From: Phlyctochytrium arcticum
Lineage: Eukaryota; Chytridiomycota; Chytridiomycetes; Chytridiales; Chytridiaceae
Direction: 5' to 3'
Assembly: GCA_025602905.1 (NCBI GenBank)
Contig: JAHLKI010000003.1
Location: forward strand, 868,001 to 932,000
DNA length: 64,000 bases
Positions 45,933-57,050 of this stretch are shown piece after piece. Numbering within the stretch: position 1 is the stretch's first letter; every line of letters begins with the position of its first letter. The notes under the pieces are model-generated. The model ran no database searches. It was given only the letters and a program-made list of their open reading frames with translations, and was not told where the DNA came from. Position numbers and translations under genes: made by a program.

Positions 45933-46830
45933 ATGCTCCTCATCACTTCCATTGTCAAAATTTTGGAGATTTCCAAACAAGACAACCGCATCCTCGATGT
46001 CGTTCTCGCCTTCCCAACTTTGGACGGCGACTTTATCAAACTGTCCGCTTCCTTTTGGGTTACCGCCGACCGCATTGGTACCCCCATTCTGGATGCCATG
46101 TACTTTTGCGACGTTGCTCCTATCGATGCTACTTCCAGTAACTTACAAGTTTTTACCTTGCACAATCTCCCCGACATCTCCGAACCTGGAGTCGCGCAAG
46201 TCTCCGTGATGGGCCATATTACCACTGTAACCGACGACACCATGACTAGCATTCCGCCTCTACCACAACAATGCTGATGGTTTCCGTTCCGTTACAATCT
46301 CCCGGCCAGGAGGCTGGAAAACCCGCCGCCAAGTGTTGAACGGTGGCGCCGCCATTGAGGTCGTGGGACAGATGGAGAACCTTGACACCATCCAGGCGAC
46401 TAACTTCTAACTTGTTCCCAACGGTGCACGCAACCAGTCCACCACCCCTACTGCACGACGAACCGCGGTATGGAATCGCTGTCCCCAGGCCGCTTCCCAG
46501 CAGGGCTCCTTGTCCAACTTGTCTGATGCGGAAGTAGGAACTATGGATACCACACCGTCCCCCTCAACCTCCAAGGCGGCCGCCTCCCGCTGCGCCACAG
46601 GTTCCGGCAAGAAACCCGTGGGTCAGCCCCGCAAGACTGCCATCCAAAGTCTCCCTCCCGTCTCCGACAACGACGTCATTGTCGCTACCCCCGTCAAGCG
46701 CAAGGTTGGCCGTCCGCGCAAGGTCACCAACGCTCGCAACCCCATCGCCGACCCTAAAGGGAAGCATAAGGTAATTGAGCTTGACGAGGAGGAGGAGTAC
46801 GTCCGGCGTCCTTTCTGTTACTGTATGATG
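45933..46830 (+). pseudogene. OB-fold-like protein with AT-hook, copy A (Helitron-linked)
   Basis: ATG at 45933. The N-terminal half (LLITSIVKILEISKQDNRI, VLAFPTLDGDFIKLSASFWV, LQVFTLHNLPD, QVSVMGHITTV) is a run of predicted beta strands. After a frameshift near 46262 it continues GFRSVTISRPGGWKTRRQV and AAIEVVGQMEN, a TAA near 46408 interrupts, and an acidic Ser/Thr/Pro-rich linker leads to two AT-hook-like GRP cores: KKPVGQPRK and RKVGRPRKV. The strand pattern suggests a single-stranded-DNA-binding OB fold; AT-hooks bind AT-rich minor groove. A homologue at 49769-50678 has the same order. In both places the gene lies head-to-head with a Helitron B copy. The fold is an inference; no family was recognised. 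Confidence 0.5.
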
Positions 46831-46854
46831 ACTGTTTTCCCATGTTCTTGTACA

Positions 46855-46866
46855 TACAGTACTGTA
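46855..46866. repeat. Double footprint TACAGTACTGTA
   Basis: Two heptamers overlap by TA, as expected if a second insertion and excision hit the TA left by the first. No paralogue is available to prove it. Confidence 0.5.
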
Positions 46867-47241
46867 TTTCCTTCCTGGCTCTCTAGCCTGTACAAATATA
46901 TTTTTCGCAATTATTATTGTTCGTTTTCTGCTCCTCCTCTCGTGATTACGAACAGGGAATTGACTATTCTCGATTCACTTCAATTATCCTCTATCCCAAT
47001 TCCGGTACTTTTGCCTTTGCTGCATTGTTTATCCCTGACAGCTTTTGCGGCTGGAATCAAAGGCCGTTCTATATAAAGGTCTTGCAATGCTATGAATAGT
47101 GGGGCTATGCATCTGCGGTGCCAACGCTCCCATCATCTTTTCATAAATAGGCAGCAGTTCCGTTCTTTCTCTCTCTGCCACGCCTTTGTCTGTCTTCAAT
47201 ACACCTCTGTACACCCAGCTCCACCGCCTTCCTAACACACG
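46867..47241. other. Gene-free stretch
   Basis: Nothing recognised beyond a CATAAATAG box near 47145 that could serve the short gene fragment following. Confidence 0.4.
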
Positions 47242-47404
47242 ATGCCTGTAACGCGGACCATGTCAGTTAATATGGAGTGTCAACAAGCATCCCCTTCCCT
47301 AAACAACTACAACCCGCAGTTTGCCGGTACCTTCAAATTTAACTACGACATACGCCCTATGCGCGGAGGAGAGGCAGTGGGTGTGAAGTACACGTTCATA
47401 CAGT
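47242..47404 (+). pseudogene. Helitron B fragment, about 35 residues, with own ATG
   Basis: The frame starts MPVTRTMSVNMEC and then reads NNYNPQFAGTFKFNYDIRP and RGGEAVGVKYT. This matches Helitron B at 55.59-55.70 kb (NAFNPLFAAIYKFNSDLRP, LLGGEAAGLKLY). It starts at about the same codon at which copy A is cut (42351), but includes the residues beyond the cut. It is followed by QC and GTAAGC, a possible splice donor. Confidence 0.6.
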
Positions 47405-47870
47405 GTAAGCATTAACGGCCGCCGTATGATTGTGGTCAAAGAATGCAGCCAGCTAGATAATTGTATTACTACTCAATGACAACGGCTCTGTATACTATAA
47501 AATTGATACGCTGTTGCTCTCTTATATGTGTATGTGGGGACTTGGCAGAAGAAGTCCGCTTGGACTTTACTCACGCCCTGCCATTCATCCCTTATTATAC
47601 CCTCTCGCGCAACATCTCTTTTCCAATGAGGCAAGGCCATCACATCTGATGACAGCTCGCCAGGAATAACATAATTGACTTTGAGGCAGGTGCTTGTGGA
47701 TGTCGGGGATGATGTGTGGCCAACAAAGGCTTAGCTACGCGACCTTCACGTGCTGGACGCTGACACCGTAGCGCGGTGCCAATTTTAGACCAGAGCTCTT
47801 CCCCGCAGCTGCGCACGGGGTTGCTAATGATGGTTAGCACAATTCTGACCAACATAAAGGGAGCTTTGTT
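47405..47870. other. Gene-free stretch
   Basis: No recognisable feature on either strand. Confidence 0.4.
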
Positions 47871-47877
47871 GGATGTA

Positions 47878-48125
47878 GCTTAGCTGCGTGCTGCTAGAGC
47901 AGGTGGCATTTTCTTTGTTGCTGGTGGGAGTAGATACTTCTAAATCAACGATCTGAGAAATTTTGGAAAATGTATTTAGTAATTCTAGCGAGATTAAAAA
48001 GACAAGTCTCTTTCAAAGTTAGCTAACCTGCGCGCTGCTTGAGCTGGCACCCGTTTGGTTGGTGGTGAGAATGAAGTCCTCTAAATCAACAATCTGAGAA
48101 ATTTCAGAAAATACAATTAGTGATA
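47878..48125 (-). repeat. Duplicated exon-like module, about 130-140 bases
   Basis: Two copies share AAATCAACGATCTGAGAAAT and its surroundings (about 47948 and 48081). On the minus strand each has a TTTCTCAG acceptor followed by a short frame starting IVDLE and ending SSS-x-Q. It lies in the region expected to be the copia LTR at 48295 and downstream flank. The coding reading is speculative. Confidence 0.4.
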
Positions 48126-48295
48126 TAAACTACAGTATTGAGTGAAGTGGGAGACTGAGAATGTATTGAAAATATGCACAGGAGAGACGCAGCGATCATG
48201 CTGCTCTTATACAGATCAGAAGCTTTCTAGAAATTTCTACAGATTTCATTCACCGCTCACATCACAATCGTGCACGTGATTCCGGATTCGCAACA
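48126..48295 (-). repeat. LTR start of a minus-strand copia remnant
   Basis: On the minus strand a polypurine tract GAGGGGGAG (48296-48304) is followed by TGTTGCGAATCC starting at 48295. The far end of the LTR is not resolved. A TACAGTA lies at 48131. Confidence 0.55.
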
Positions 48296-48339
48296 CTCCC
48301 CCTCAGCACAAAGCTGCGTAAACCAAAGACAACAGAGTC

Positions 48340-48693
48340 CTAGGGACCAAGCATACTTGAGATACGGCGAAGTCCAAGGAGGGTTGTGAGTTCTTCATGA
48401 GTAATAGGAGGCAGGCTCTTGGTAAAGATGTCGGCGATGTTTTCCCTTGATCGAACTTGTTTGATTTCCAGATCGCCTCCTTCGAGTTCGCTTGTAAAGA
48501 AGAACTTGGGATCGATGTGCTTCACTCTGTCGCCTTTGACGAATCCAGACTTGAGTTGTGCCACGCACGCCGCGTTGTCCTCGCAAATGGTAGTTGGTGA
48601 AAGGTCAATCGGAAGTCCAGTTGACTCTGCAATAAATTTCAGTACGCGTCTGAGCCAAATGCATTCACGACTTGCTTCATAAGCAGCTATCAA
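48340..48693 (-). pseudogene. Ty1/copia RNase H end, 3' fragment
   Basis: Minus strand: YEASRECIWLRRVLKFIAE, TTICEDNAACVAQLKSGF, RVKHIDPKFFFTSELEGG and ENIADIFTKSLP are the last 110 residues of copia pol, here meeting the stop before the polypurine tract. Its wording is unlike the two plus-strand copia elements, so this is a third lineage. Everything upstream is lost at about 48693. Confidence 0.85.
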
Positions 48694-48713
48694 CTAGTGA
48701 ACCAAAGTCAAGG

Positions 48714-49081
48714 TTACAGCGGAATAACGAACGGTGCAGGGGTGTGAATGAAAATAATGTAACGCATAAAACGGCAGCATGAATAGTGGAAAAGTCCAAA
48801 GGGGAAATCAAGGACCAACACTAGATAGGGAATGTACATAAGGCAGGGGGAAACATTGAATCGCCCGTCAAGAGAAGAAGAACACAAGCAACATAGCCAC
48901 TTTGGAGGATAACATCCGAGGGCCAACCACTGCCGCAATAAGGCAGCGAAAATGTCGAGCCATGAGGCATAATCCATTGTAAGTATGGCAACACCCAGTA
49001 AAGAAGCATCAGAATTGACGCAAGGCAATTGTATATTACAGAGCTGCAACAACGCGGAATGTTGATACATTGAGGGAAGCG
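48714..49081. other. Gene-free stretch
   Basis: Nothing recognised. It could be the 5' flank of the Helitron B fragment that follows. Confidence 0.4.
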
Positions 49082-49580
49082 ATGCAAAGAAAACGCACGC
49101 GTAACACTGAGGCGAAACAGAGAGCTCGACAGCAACAAAAGCAACAAAGCTATACTAAAAGGGAACTAGAGTACAGGGAAGCAAACCCAACCATTGGCCC
49201 CATCCCGGAGGAGACGTTGCGAAGAGTGTACGATGAAACATGAAAGGCCTTGTCCGATGACCACTTGCAGGAAGAGGTCTGCGCTGTCTGTGGAAGACTG
49301 TGGACCAAAAACGACATTACCAAGATCTCGCTTTCAGCACCACAACTCCCCATGCAAGCCATGAGCTCACGGTTACAATGTCCCAGCTACAATTTCCCAG
49401 GTCGCATGGTGCAGGAGTACGATGCCAGCGTCCCGAAGCGGCTTTCCTACGCACAGGAAGCAAGAAGCAACCGAAATCAAGATGCACTTCTGTGACCAGT
49501 GTCTCGCCTTGCTCCGACGACATGCAGAAAAGCCTCCCCGCAAGTCTATAGCGAATGGGTTACAGAGCCCCGGTCCTTCA
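49082..49580 (+). pseudogene. Helitron B N-terminal fragment (copy C)
   Basis: ATG at 49082 opens MQRKRTRNTEAKQRARQQQ, then NPTIGPIPEETLRRVYDET, a TGA at 49241, KALSDDHLQEEVCAVCGRL, MSSRLQCPSYNFPGRMVQEY, and after a frameshift near 49440 MHFCDQCLALLRRHAEKPP and IANGL, where it ends. This is the same zinc-bearing N-terminus as copies A and B. It is cut right after IANGL. Confidence 0.8.
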
Positions 49581-49768
49581 GTTGCGGGGATTGGCTCTGG
49601 TACATATTGGACCGCCAATGGAAAAGTACAACATGGTAACCACAACCAGTGAATGAGAAACAGATTCAATTTACGGTAGAAGGAGCAAACATATTTACAA
49701 TAAAGATGAAAAAAATAAAGAAAGAAGAGCAAAGTGAAAAACATAAGGAAAACAGAGAACAAATACAA

Positions 49769-50678
49769 CTAATAGTAACAACGGCGAAGCTTTTCACGGC
49801 GGGAAGCGATCGCATCCTCGTCATCCTCGCCCTCGGAACCAGTTTCGGTATTGCCATGGTCAGAGACTGCCGTTGGTGGAGGAGGGGCCGGAGGGGTACT
49901 CTTGCGAGGACGACCGCGCTTCTTGGGAGCGGGTGTGGCGGGTGTGGCGGGGGTGGCGAGCGTGTCGGAGGGAGCAGCGGAAGGCGTTCGCAAAGGTGTT
50001 GGAGGTAAGGCAATTGGGTCATACTTGGGAGCATGTTCCTTCCCTTTGCGGCTGGGATGGTTGGGACAGTCGGAGGGGAGGACCTCGGCGGCAGCAGTGG
50101 ATATAATCTTCTTCCCCCATGCAGAGTCCCGCTTCATGGAACCCGAGGCGGCAGAGGAGGAGGGGACCTTAGTCTTCGCGCCAGTGAGGAAGAAGTTGTG
50201 GATGAGAAACTCCCTCATGGACAGGAGTTCGCCCATAAGCTGGACGACAGTGCCGGCAGTGAGGCACTTCAGTCGCGAGTGCCAGCCCCCGGGACGCAGC
50301 CCGGTAACGAGTCGCCACGATTCTGTGCTGTTATTGTACATGACACAAACGGCGCTGGATCCGGAAATGATGCCAGTGACGGAAATGATGCCAGTGACGG
50401 AAAAGCTGCCCAGGGCCAGGGATGTGGTCTTCGGGGAGGGGGATGTCCTGGAAGGTGTAGACCTGGAGCGTGTCGGCGGAACCGTTGTCGGAGGTGGCAA
50501 CTGCGAAAAAGTCCTGGTCGATCACGGGTTCACAGATGCGGCCTTCCTTGATCCACAGGTGGGCGTGAAGTTTGACGTGGGCATCATCGGCGGTGGGGAA
50601 AGCCAAGAGGACATTGAACTCCTTGTCCGATTGGCTGGTAATGGCCAAGACCTTCACGATGGAGGAGATGATGAACAT
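49769..50678 (-). pseudogene. OB-fold-like protein with AT-hook, copy B (Helitron-linked)
   Basis: Minus strand from the ATG at 50678 (MFIISSIVKVLAITSQ). It follows the same order as copy A: VLLAFPTADDAHVKLHAHL, LQVYTFQDIPLPEDH, a frameshift near 50430, VTGIISGSSAVCVMYNN, WRLVTGLRPGGWHSRL, GTVVQLMGELLSMREFLIHN, then a basic and Pro-rich linker and the AT-hook KKRGRPRKS, ending in an acidic tail EGEDDEDAIASR. An 18-base direct repeat (AGTGACGGAAATGATGCC, near 50371-50407) sits in the middle. A TATAAG box lies about 95 bases upstream. It is head-to-head with Helitron B copy B, 2.2 kb away. OB-fold reading is an inference from the strand pattern. Confidence 0.55.
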
Positions 50679-50739
50679 GTTTGAGGTTGAGTTGAGAGGT
50701 GGTAAAGGTGAGGAGATCCAAGTTGGGGGCAAGAGGGGT

Positions 50740-52959
50740 GAGTGAACGATGGGGGCGAGGAGCAGGACGGCAACTTATAGCAGGGGATGGAGGGCAGCTA
50801 GCAGCCTACGTTTGGGGAAGCATCGGACTTTGGAAAAATTATTCAAGGTAGCGCACCATAAGGAACAGCAACAGTTGAATATTCCAAGGGAAAGGCCGCC
50901 GGCCACCCTAATGAATCTTTGCCCCAGTTCACAAGGCGGTCCGATATGCACTGCGTAATACAGCCACGCAAAGGGCAAATGGGAAACAGTCTCGACGACT
51001 TGACAAGCGAGGAGCGCTCAGCAAAAGGAAGGTGGAATTTAGTTTATGCATAGTATGAGAATGGAAACCGCAACCCATCATGAAACTTTGCCTCACTTAA
51101 CAAGGCATGGCCAAGCAACTGGGATTCATTGTAGGCGCAACGACGTCTCACAGGAACGCCCGGCAGTAGAAATACTGCGCGTATTCGACCCGACGCGTCG
51201 CGCTCATACAGTTTTGTTTCTCACTGGCAAACGTGCGACGGCAAGAATTTCCAAGAAAAGCGAATAGCCACGGTAGAATAGGACATGGCGGCCGCGCGTG
51301 TTACAGTTAGAGTTAACTGACGATTTACACTTACGTATGAATGTGTGTATTTTACGGCAGAATATGCAATCCGCTTACATTTGACTGGGCTACAACTGTC
51401 TACAACCTCCCATGTTATGCATTACTGTATTAGACGCGCCATGAAGATTGGTATTCTATCTGCAGAGCCAGCTTTTCAAAGAGCGAGTGGAGAGAGAAGG
51501 TAGGTGCGGCACCAATAGCAGGGCATGGAGTATGCCGAGTGGTAGCAAAAAACGAAACAATAATGGGCTGTATATTGGGAGACCCCCATATCGGCCGCAG
51601 CAAGGGCATCTACGTGGGAGATACAGTGCACTTCACCGGCCGTCAAAAGTTGGCTTGCTCAAGCCGCAGAGTGTGATAAGACTAAAGACTAAAGCCATAC
51701 AATAGACGGCAGGGCGAAAGTTTAAGACATAAAATGGTCAACAAACAAACAAAGAAGAGCAGGGAAAGCAGAGCAAGAAATCCTTTGATTATGATGGCGA
51801 TGTAGCCGCAAGTGAATGAGTAAAGATGGTAAGGCGCCCCGAATACAAAAACATACAGTAGAATTTAGCAAGAGGTGCGGCATGCAGATATGTTAAAAGT
51901 TAAAAGTTTAAGATTTAAAGGAAGGTTAAGCTTATCCCCATGGATGACGGAGTGCCTGTCAGGTCAACCGTACTCCAGACAGCACAGAGCCGACTCAGTT
52001 TTACAAGCATGACCAGCAGCACCTCAGTGGAGAGAAATGTTATTATAGAGGCCAAGACATGGGTAAAAGAAAAGGAACCACAAATGTATTAATTACTAGT
52101 GTCCAATGTAATGGAAGTAGCAGCAACATCATGCAAGGTGAGAAGGGAACCCATTACGATCACACGAGCATCGAGTTGAAGGAAGCCAAACAAAGAGACC
52201 ATGTTGTCAGGACGCGTAACAAGGACAGTCCGAGTGCGGAGTTTTTTGGAGCGGGCCATTACAGAAGTTGTCACTGATGGCGGTAACAATCCCGCACACG
52301 GTCGCAAGAACAGGGGGAATGGAAAACCTGGACGGAGTTGTTAAGAGGTAAATGAATCCCAAGTTAAGTTCGTCCTTGTAGTCCCCCAGGTTCGCGCAAA
52401 ATATATAAGCGGAACAGCGTGTGAAAGTGCAGGAGCGTGAGGCCTCAGACACGCCAACCTCGAGTAAGTGGTAGTTGTTGAGTGCAATTTCCATGGAGGT
52501 CGAAGTGGGACCTCCAGTGAGAAGACAAATTCCTGAAATTGAAAACATGAAGGTTGCGCAGAAAGCACGGTGAGGACAAATGTGGGAAAGTCGACAATTT
52601 ATTGGGCCAGAACATGAAGATAACGGCCTTTATGGCGGCCGGAAAGAAGAGACAACAGCAACTGGCTCACAAACCCTCGTGCATAGTTAAGCATAACTTA
52701 AAATAGACAGCCTGACAGATCCGGAGAAAGAACGGTTGACCTGACAGGCGGAAAGCTGGCCAAGTATATATGAAAAAAGCCAAAAATGGAACCCTGCTGC
52801 ACAAAGTTGCATTAACAGTGGCCAATAGCATTAGAACACCGCGGGAGCTGTCCATGACTCCAGCCGCGCAATGGGCCCGCAAGTACCGAGCCAGACAGGC
52901 AGCGGGAAGGTAAAAAAGGAATATATAAATGTATTGAAAACACACCATTGACAACATAC
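50740..52959. other. Spacer of 2.2 kb without recognised genes
   Basis: Several short frames exist on both strands, none with a known motif. TACWGTA heptamers lie at 51423 and 51854. It separates the accessory gene from Helitron B. Confidence 0.45.
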
Positions 52960-53840
52960 AAACAGAATCACAGCAGAAGTGCGAGAAGCACAGAACCAAA
53001 GACAGCAAAGGTGTCGCGCGAACAACGAGACATGCCGAGAAAGGGCACAGCAAGTACGCAACCAGCGCGGCACGATTGCCAGGGAAGGGCGATATACGAC
53101 GTCGGAGTTGAATGAGATAGCAGAGAAGCCAATATTGGGTCCATTGCCGAAAGAGACCCTCCAGGCGGTTTACAACAGAACTCGTTTAGCGCTTTCCGAT
53201 GAGCAAATGGCCGAAGGAGTATGCTGTCTGTGCGGAACCCTTCATTTGTTGACGGACATTCACAAGGTTGCCACAACGTCGCCTCATGTGCCAATTCAAG
53301 CGATGGCCCGAAGATTGCGTATCCCTGTTGGGCATGAACTTCCACCACGCCTTTCTTTGGAATATGACTGCAGTGATATCGATCCACGCTTCTCGGGGTT
53401 ACTGTTGTCGCATTGGGGGATATCAGAGAGTGCGGATATGGGAACATCGGATGTGATCATCAACTTCTGCACCCCATGTTTACGATCACTGCAACGTCCC
53501 GCGGAGACCCCACCGCGATTTGCCGTTGCCAATGGTCTTTGTATTGGAAATTTGCCAAAGGAGTTGTGGGACGGAGCAACGACAACGGATTTCGCAATGA
53601 CTGCTCCTTGCCAAAACGCGCACTACATATCCGTTGTTCATGCCAAGACATTCAACCGACTCAAAGGCCACTCCTATGCAATGTTGGCCGATCCTGCACC
53701 CCCGGCCATGTTGCTGCCAAGCGGTCTTGCAAAGACTGGTGATATTTTCGTTATGATTGTGGGGAGTTTCACGTCGGAGGCGCAACAACGGTTGGCAATG
53801 GAATACCGCGGCAATCGGGACAAGATACACCAACTCCTCA

Positions 53841-53847
53841 TACTGTA
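53841..53847. repeat. TACTGTA footprint causing a frameshift in Helitron B
   Basis: CTCATACTGTATTCTAC without CTGTA reads CTCATATTCTAC and restores LLIFYKDNNEVYQE, which aligns with KLLGFFMQHNWVYKK in copy A. Confidence 0.85.
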
Positions 53848-56717
53848 TTCTACAAAGACAATAATGAGGTTTACCAAGAAATCGCAATCAAGGACAACTC
53901 CCAAGATCATGTTGGCGATAGCAGCCTTTGGACATCCCATGTTGGCAAAGAGGCAGCCAACTTCGATGGTATCATGGGATCTTTGGAAGCGTACGAAAGC
54001 AACCATCGCACTATGGAGCCATCCGCAGCCCCTATGGATGAACTGCAGTCAGAGCCGCATCCCATCACGTTCGAGAAAGAGACGTCCATGGTGATAGACA
54101 TGCGAACAAGTGAAGGGCAATCGGAGCAAATCCAACGGGCAATCCAAATGCTAGTTCACGGGGCAGAACGGAACAAGATTTTGCTTAAGAGGCTGTCAAC
54201 GTTTGTGTCGGATGACAAGGGGGCCAGTCTATATGCTAGGGTGCCGGAGCTGCTACCATACGGGCGGGGAGGGCCGACGGGAACGAGACCCAATCCTATA
54301 TCGTTAGAGGAATGGTTTGCATACACGTTGCGGTTGCCACAACAGAGGTTCGCAACCGACGAATCGTTTGTATTGGTAGCATTCGATATTGCAGCGCGCA
54401 AGAAGGCCACACAGTCGTTACATCTGCGCGTCCGCCTAGCCCCAAGAACTGCGGACTTGGCAGCAACAGTGACGTTGGAGGAAATTGAGCGATACGCCCA
54501 ACACGAGGCCGCGAAACTTTCCTTCGCCCCACCACCACCACCAGAGTCGAATGGGAACGTGCTGTCTCTGCAAAACGGCGTCCGAGCAGGAATGTCATCA
54601 TATTAGGGGTCAAACGAAGAGCGGACAGCGACGCGAAACCGGGTCAACGCCTACACGAACGAACTCGGGTTGCCCAATCTCTTCTTCACCGTACCGCCAG
54701 ATTCAATCAATTCATTTAGAGTCATCCAATATTGCCAATATCCAGTAGTCAAGGCGGCGGTGGACGAGTTCAACCCCAGACTCAGAGAAAAGGCGAACGA
54801 TAGTTGCTAGCAATCCAGTCGCGCTGGCGCGATATTTCAACCGGGTCATGTGTTCCATTATCACGGCGTTCCTTGGATGGGATATGAAGAAGAGGGAGCC
54901 GGTCAAGAAGGGAGGCGCCTTAGGAGTGGTGCGAGCTTTTACCGGGGCGGTTGAGAACCAAGGAACAGGAAACCTACACGCACCCATGCTCGTGTGGGTG
55001 TACAATCTGCCATCAACAACTGCTCAATTTGCCAAGATGGTGAGGGACCCCCAACAACCGAATTTTTTAGAGGGAATTCGACAATACATTTCTTCCATCG
55101 TAACGGCCAAGTCACCCGTTCCGCACCATCCGTACTGCGGCAAGTGCTATGGTCCACTGGAATTCCTGCCAATACCGCTACGTTCATATAAGCGTGGACG
55201 AACCAACTGGACGCGTCCAATGACGGCAACATGCGCAAACTGTGGCGAGGGGTACTCGGATCTGGCAGTAGCGTTAAACTCATCAGATTACATGGCGAGC
55301 TGAAGCGGGATACTTATCAAGGATCTGTGGACCAAAGAAGAAGCTGTTCTGCGAAATTGCGATTGGGAGCCGCGGCCATACGCGTCAAATTTCGATGAAA
55401 GCGACGCCAAATCCCGATTGAACTCCGAGACCAGCCTCTTCGCATTCCAACTGCACGACTGGAGACACTGGAAATCTTGCTTTACAAAGAGCGCGCGCAC
55501 GCCCACTGGTAGTCTATGCCGTTGGACCCTGTGTCAGAAACAACAGTCAGTGAACTTTCGGAGTTCGTTGAAAGGCCAAACGGCAGCCTGTACGTGAACG
55601 CATTCAATCCGCTTTTCGCCGCAATCTACAAATTCAACTCCGATCTTCGTCCACTGTTGGGAGGAGAAGCAGCCGGCCTCAAACTCTACGTCCTCAAATA
55701 CTATTCAAAAACCAAGTCACCTTCGAGAAGATACATACAATATACGTGTCCGCCCTCAGAAAAAGCATGATGCGGGAAGAGGAGCAAATGGCCAACGGGG
55801 AGCAGGTGCCGCAGTGGACACAGGGCTTCCGGCGCATGAGGCGACAGGTGACGGATCTAAGCGGCAAAATGGAAGTGGTGTCGACGATGGCTGCCCTTTA
55901 TCTAGAGAGAAGGTCGGCGTTCTACGAATCCCATAACACTGTCAACCTTTTGGTCAAATCCATCATGAACGCGGTTACGTCGGAGGGAGAGGTGGATGTT
56001 GTGTTTGCGGCGGAAGACATCAGTCATGATGTGTGGGCTACAGCAGCTGAGGGCAATCAGGTCGAAGAGCAGCCGGACAGAGTGCAGTCAGAAAAGATCT
56101 TCAAAGCTATCAACAACGGCACGGATTACCTTGCCCACCCGACAACACCAGAACTTGAAGACATTTGTCTGTACGACTTCACGGCAACATTCGTAAAGAA
56201 GAAAGGAAGATCAGGAGGTATTCCATTCGCCGACGGCCACCTGCAGAAAAACAGTCACCTGCTCGAGAGAAGACGGGAAGTCGTGTTCGTAAACGTCGTC
56301 GCCAAACAGATAGCGGATTTGTCGTGTGAAGATTTGCCCGAGATGGAAATGGAGAGAACGTGCAAAATACTTCTGTTCCTATTCAAACCATACCGGAGGC
56401 TGGAAGATTTGAAAACAGCGTCAACGTGGGAGAAGTTGTTCCTGGATTTCACCGAACAAGAAGGCAACCCCGAGTACTACAAGTCGCTGCGAAAGTTTCT
56501 GGCGCACAACGAACGTAACTTGGAGGAAGAGTACAAGGCGCAACGGCCGGATGAGGTTGTCCAAGTAACATCGCAATACGGAGAATATCCTGAGGATAGT
56601 GAAGAGGAAGGGTCGGAGGCGGGTGATGGAGAGTACGAGGAGGTGGACGACGACGAATTCGACAAAGAGAATGGATCAGCAAGCGTCCACATTAACCAAT
56701 ACCCGTGCGCCAAAGAG

Positions 56718-57050
56718 GCCACACATTTGGCGACGAAGCTCATTGCGCCAGATCCAAGTATCACAGTACCGTACATAAACGATTTGGGGGCGTTCGATGC
56801 AGCCGCGGAGGCATTTACAGTACACCAGTGATGAGTAGGCAAGAAAACGGCAAAATGGTCGACCGAGTGTTGAGCTTCACAACAGGCCACACAGTTGGCG
56901 ACGAAGCTCATTGCGCCAGATCCAAGTATCACAGTACCGTACATATACGATTTGGGGGCGTTCAATGCAGCCGCGGAGGCATTTACACCAGTGATGAGTA
57001 GGCAAGAAAACGGCGAAATGGTCGACCGAGTGTTGAGCTACACGAGACAG
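56718..57050 (+). repeat. Tandem duplication of about 166 bases within Helitron B
   Basis: The block starting GGCCACACATTTGGCGACG (56718) recurs at 56884 with about 95 per cent identity over the unit. The first unit carries an extra CAGTA that the second lacks. The duplication adds about 56 codons and, with the footprint, a stop at 56829. Confidence 0.9.
56816..56822. repeat. TACAGTA footprint (paralogue-confirmed)
   Basis: First unit GCATTTACAGTACACCAG; second unit GCATTTACACCAG at about 56979. The only difference is the 5 bases CAGTA at a TA. Confidence 0.95.
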
